From: a bacterium
GTDB taxonomy: Bacteria > Bacillota > Clostridia > Lachnospirales > Lachnospiraceae
Direction of reading: 5' to 3'
DNA length: 64,000 nt
Assembly (NCBI GenBank): GCA_023663725.1
Contig: JAMPGX010000007.1
Span: forward strand, 1-64,000
Both the position numbers and the translations under genes were made by a program. Below the pieces are notes generated by a model. It did not search any database. It saw nothing but the letters and a program-made list of their open reading frames with translations, and was not told where the DNA came from. Below, piece by piece: positions 63,243-64,000 of this stretch. The stretch's first letter is position 1. Every line of letters starts with the position of its first letter.

Positions 63243-64000
63243 TTATCCCATTGCAAGCTGTGATATCTTTTCCAGATCTGCGATCAGTCCCGTGGAATAC
63301 TGCGCCGCCTCGTTGCACAGCTGCTCCGCAAGAGCATACTGCTGATTGCTGATGGCTGCAATTACATCGGCGCCATACTGGTGGAAACGTCTGTGCTTTT
63401 CGCCGAGAGCGTTCCAGATCGGCAGCACTTCCGGAATCCGAGGGGTCATGGCATAATAGAAATGCCCAAAGCCACATTTACCAGAGTCGAGCTGCAGCGG
63501 CAGCACAGTACGTTTGCTCACCATATTCTGCAGATTGCCCAGCCAAGTGCGATGTGCGGAGATGGCATTTTTCACATATTGAGCAAACTCCTGATTCTCC
63601 AGATGGTAGAAAGCATCCTCCGCCATATTGCCCATCTGTTTCACCGTGTCGTCCAAGGTTTTCTCTATTTCAACCACCGGCTTGACAGCCTGAATCAAAT
63701 CCTGGCTGACAGTACTCATAAACTCTGTGCTGTCACACAGTTGATTCTCCATCTCAGTCATGGAACTGCTGATCTCCTCGCTGACTGCGGCGATGGAGCG
63801 GATCGTATCGCTGAGACTGGAGATTTCCTCCTGATTCTCACTGTTCAATGTCCAAACATTGCTGATTTTCTCCGTCATATTGCTGAGAATGTCTATGGTG
63901 CTTTGGGTGCTGCTGACACTCTTGTGGGAGGCATCCTTGATGTTGTCCACAAATTCTCCCATATTCTTGGTGAGCTGCTGGGTCTGTCCTGCCAGCTCGC
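63243..64000 (-). CDS. Chemoreceptor C-terminal part with CZB zinc-binding domain (truncated by the window)
   Basis: The frame runs from the right edge (no stop upstream to 64000; ATG 63962 is internal) to the stop at 63243, about 252 residues visible. The first half is the MCP-like coiled coil (STIDILSNMTEKISNVW, SDTIRSIAAVSEEISSS). The second half is a CZB domain: AISAHRTWLGNLQNMV, KCGFGHFYYAM and RRFHQYG supply the zinc ligands. Such receptors sense zinc or hypochlorite through CZB. N-terminal sensor lies outside the window. Confidence 0.88.
   Translation of the reverse strand, partial: ELAGQTQQLTKNMGEFVDNIKDASHKSVSSTQSTIDILSNMTEKISNVWTLNSENQEEISSLSDTIRSIAAVSEEISSSMTEMENQLCDSTEFMSTVSQDLIQAVKPVVEIEKTLDDTVKQMGNMAEDAFYHLENQEFAQYVKNAISAHRTWLGNLQNMVSKRTVLPLQLDSGKCGFGHFYYAMTPRIPEVLPIWNALGEKHRRFHQYGADVIAAISNQQYALAEQLCNEAAQYSTGLIADLEKISQLAMG

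Noticed and set aside
1-64000. CRISPR arrays, rRNA, tRNA and transposase genes
   Set aside because: No regularly spaced repeat arrays, RNA gene signatures or transposase motifs were found on either strand.

Overview
The window looks like chromosome from a gut Lachnospiraceae (class Clostridia, spore-forming, motile or chemotactic, fibre-degrading). Supporting evidence: strong AGGAGG ribosome sites, a T-box ahead of valS, the spoIIA and spoVA sporulation operons, a PPi-type phosphofructokinase, agr-like LytTR/GHKL signalling, PadR/DUF1700/DUF4097 and ECF transporter genes, and a large xylan-degradation locus. I see no rRNA, tRNA, CRISPR array, integrase or transposase gene. Most of the window is moderately GC-rich; the stretches at about 27.8-31.3 kb, 37.1-37.7 kb, 58.0-58.3 kb and 59.7-60.8 kb are visibly AT-richer and look accessory.

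Layout. 0-9.9 kb: a repeat/hairpin element, a solute-binding-type lipoprotein, an ABC exporter with a histidine kinase but no adjacent regulator, an AgrA/AgrC-like two-component pair and a chemoreceptor. 10-24.3 kb: a glucuronoarabinoxylan locus. Two cytoplasmic GH43 enzymes, a GH31 and a surface lipoprotein that fuses GH43 to an esterase are followed by a convergent AraC regulator and then a GH8 exo-oligoxylanase, an SGNH esterase and a GH115 alpha-glucuronidase. Together they could remove arabinose, xylose-type, acetyl/feruloyl and glucuronate substituents and trim xylooligosaccharides; no transporter is encoded here. A GH5 endoglucanase-like lipoprotein lies apart at 60.9 kb. 24.5-27.8 kb: a small XRE-type regulator, an orphan FliD-like protein and phosphofructokinase. 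28-31.3 kb: an SH3-like secreted protein and two tandem-duplicated lipoproteins in AT-rich DNA. 31.4-37 kb: a radical-SAM/TIGR03915-type DNA metabolism pair, a degenerate HPr-like protein and a Cas4-like nuclease fused to an iron-sulfur (XPD/DinG) helicase. 37.7-39.5 kb: a glycolipid glycosyltransferase and PlsY, both membrane-lipid enzymes. 39.8-42 kb: a PadR-controlled envelope cassette. 42-48 kb: ECF S component, T-box-valS, folC. 48.2-54.9 kb: a TPR protein, spoIIAA-spoIIAB-sigF, a GH25 protein and spoVAA-AB-AC. 54.9-64 kb: a 1011-residue gingipain-like (C25) protease-vWA protein without a signal peptide, an HTH-PurM fusion, a DUF4274 protein and its neighbour, GH5, DUF368 and a truncated CZB chemoreceptor.

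The most unusual items are the apparently cytoplasmic C25-vWA protein with its long structured leader, the HTH-PurM fusion next to it, a dispersed hairpin repeat with a long form at the window start and a short form inside the spoVA operon, the transporter-less xylan locus with its GH43-esterase lipoprotein, and the spoVA operon that stops after spoVAC. All assignments are from reading the sequence; no database search was run.
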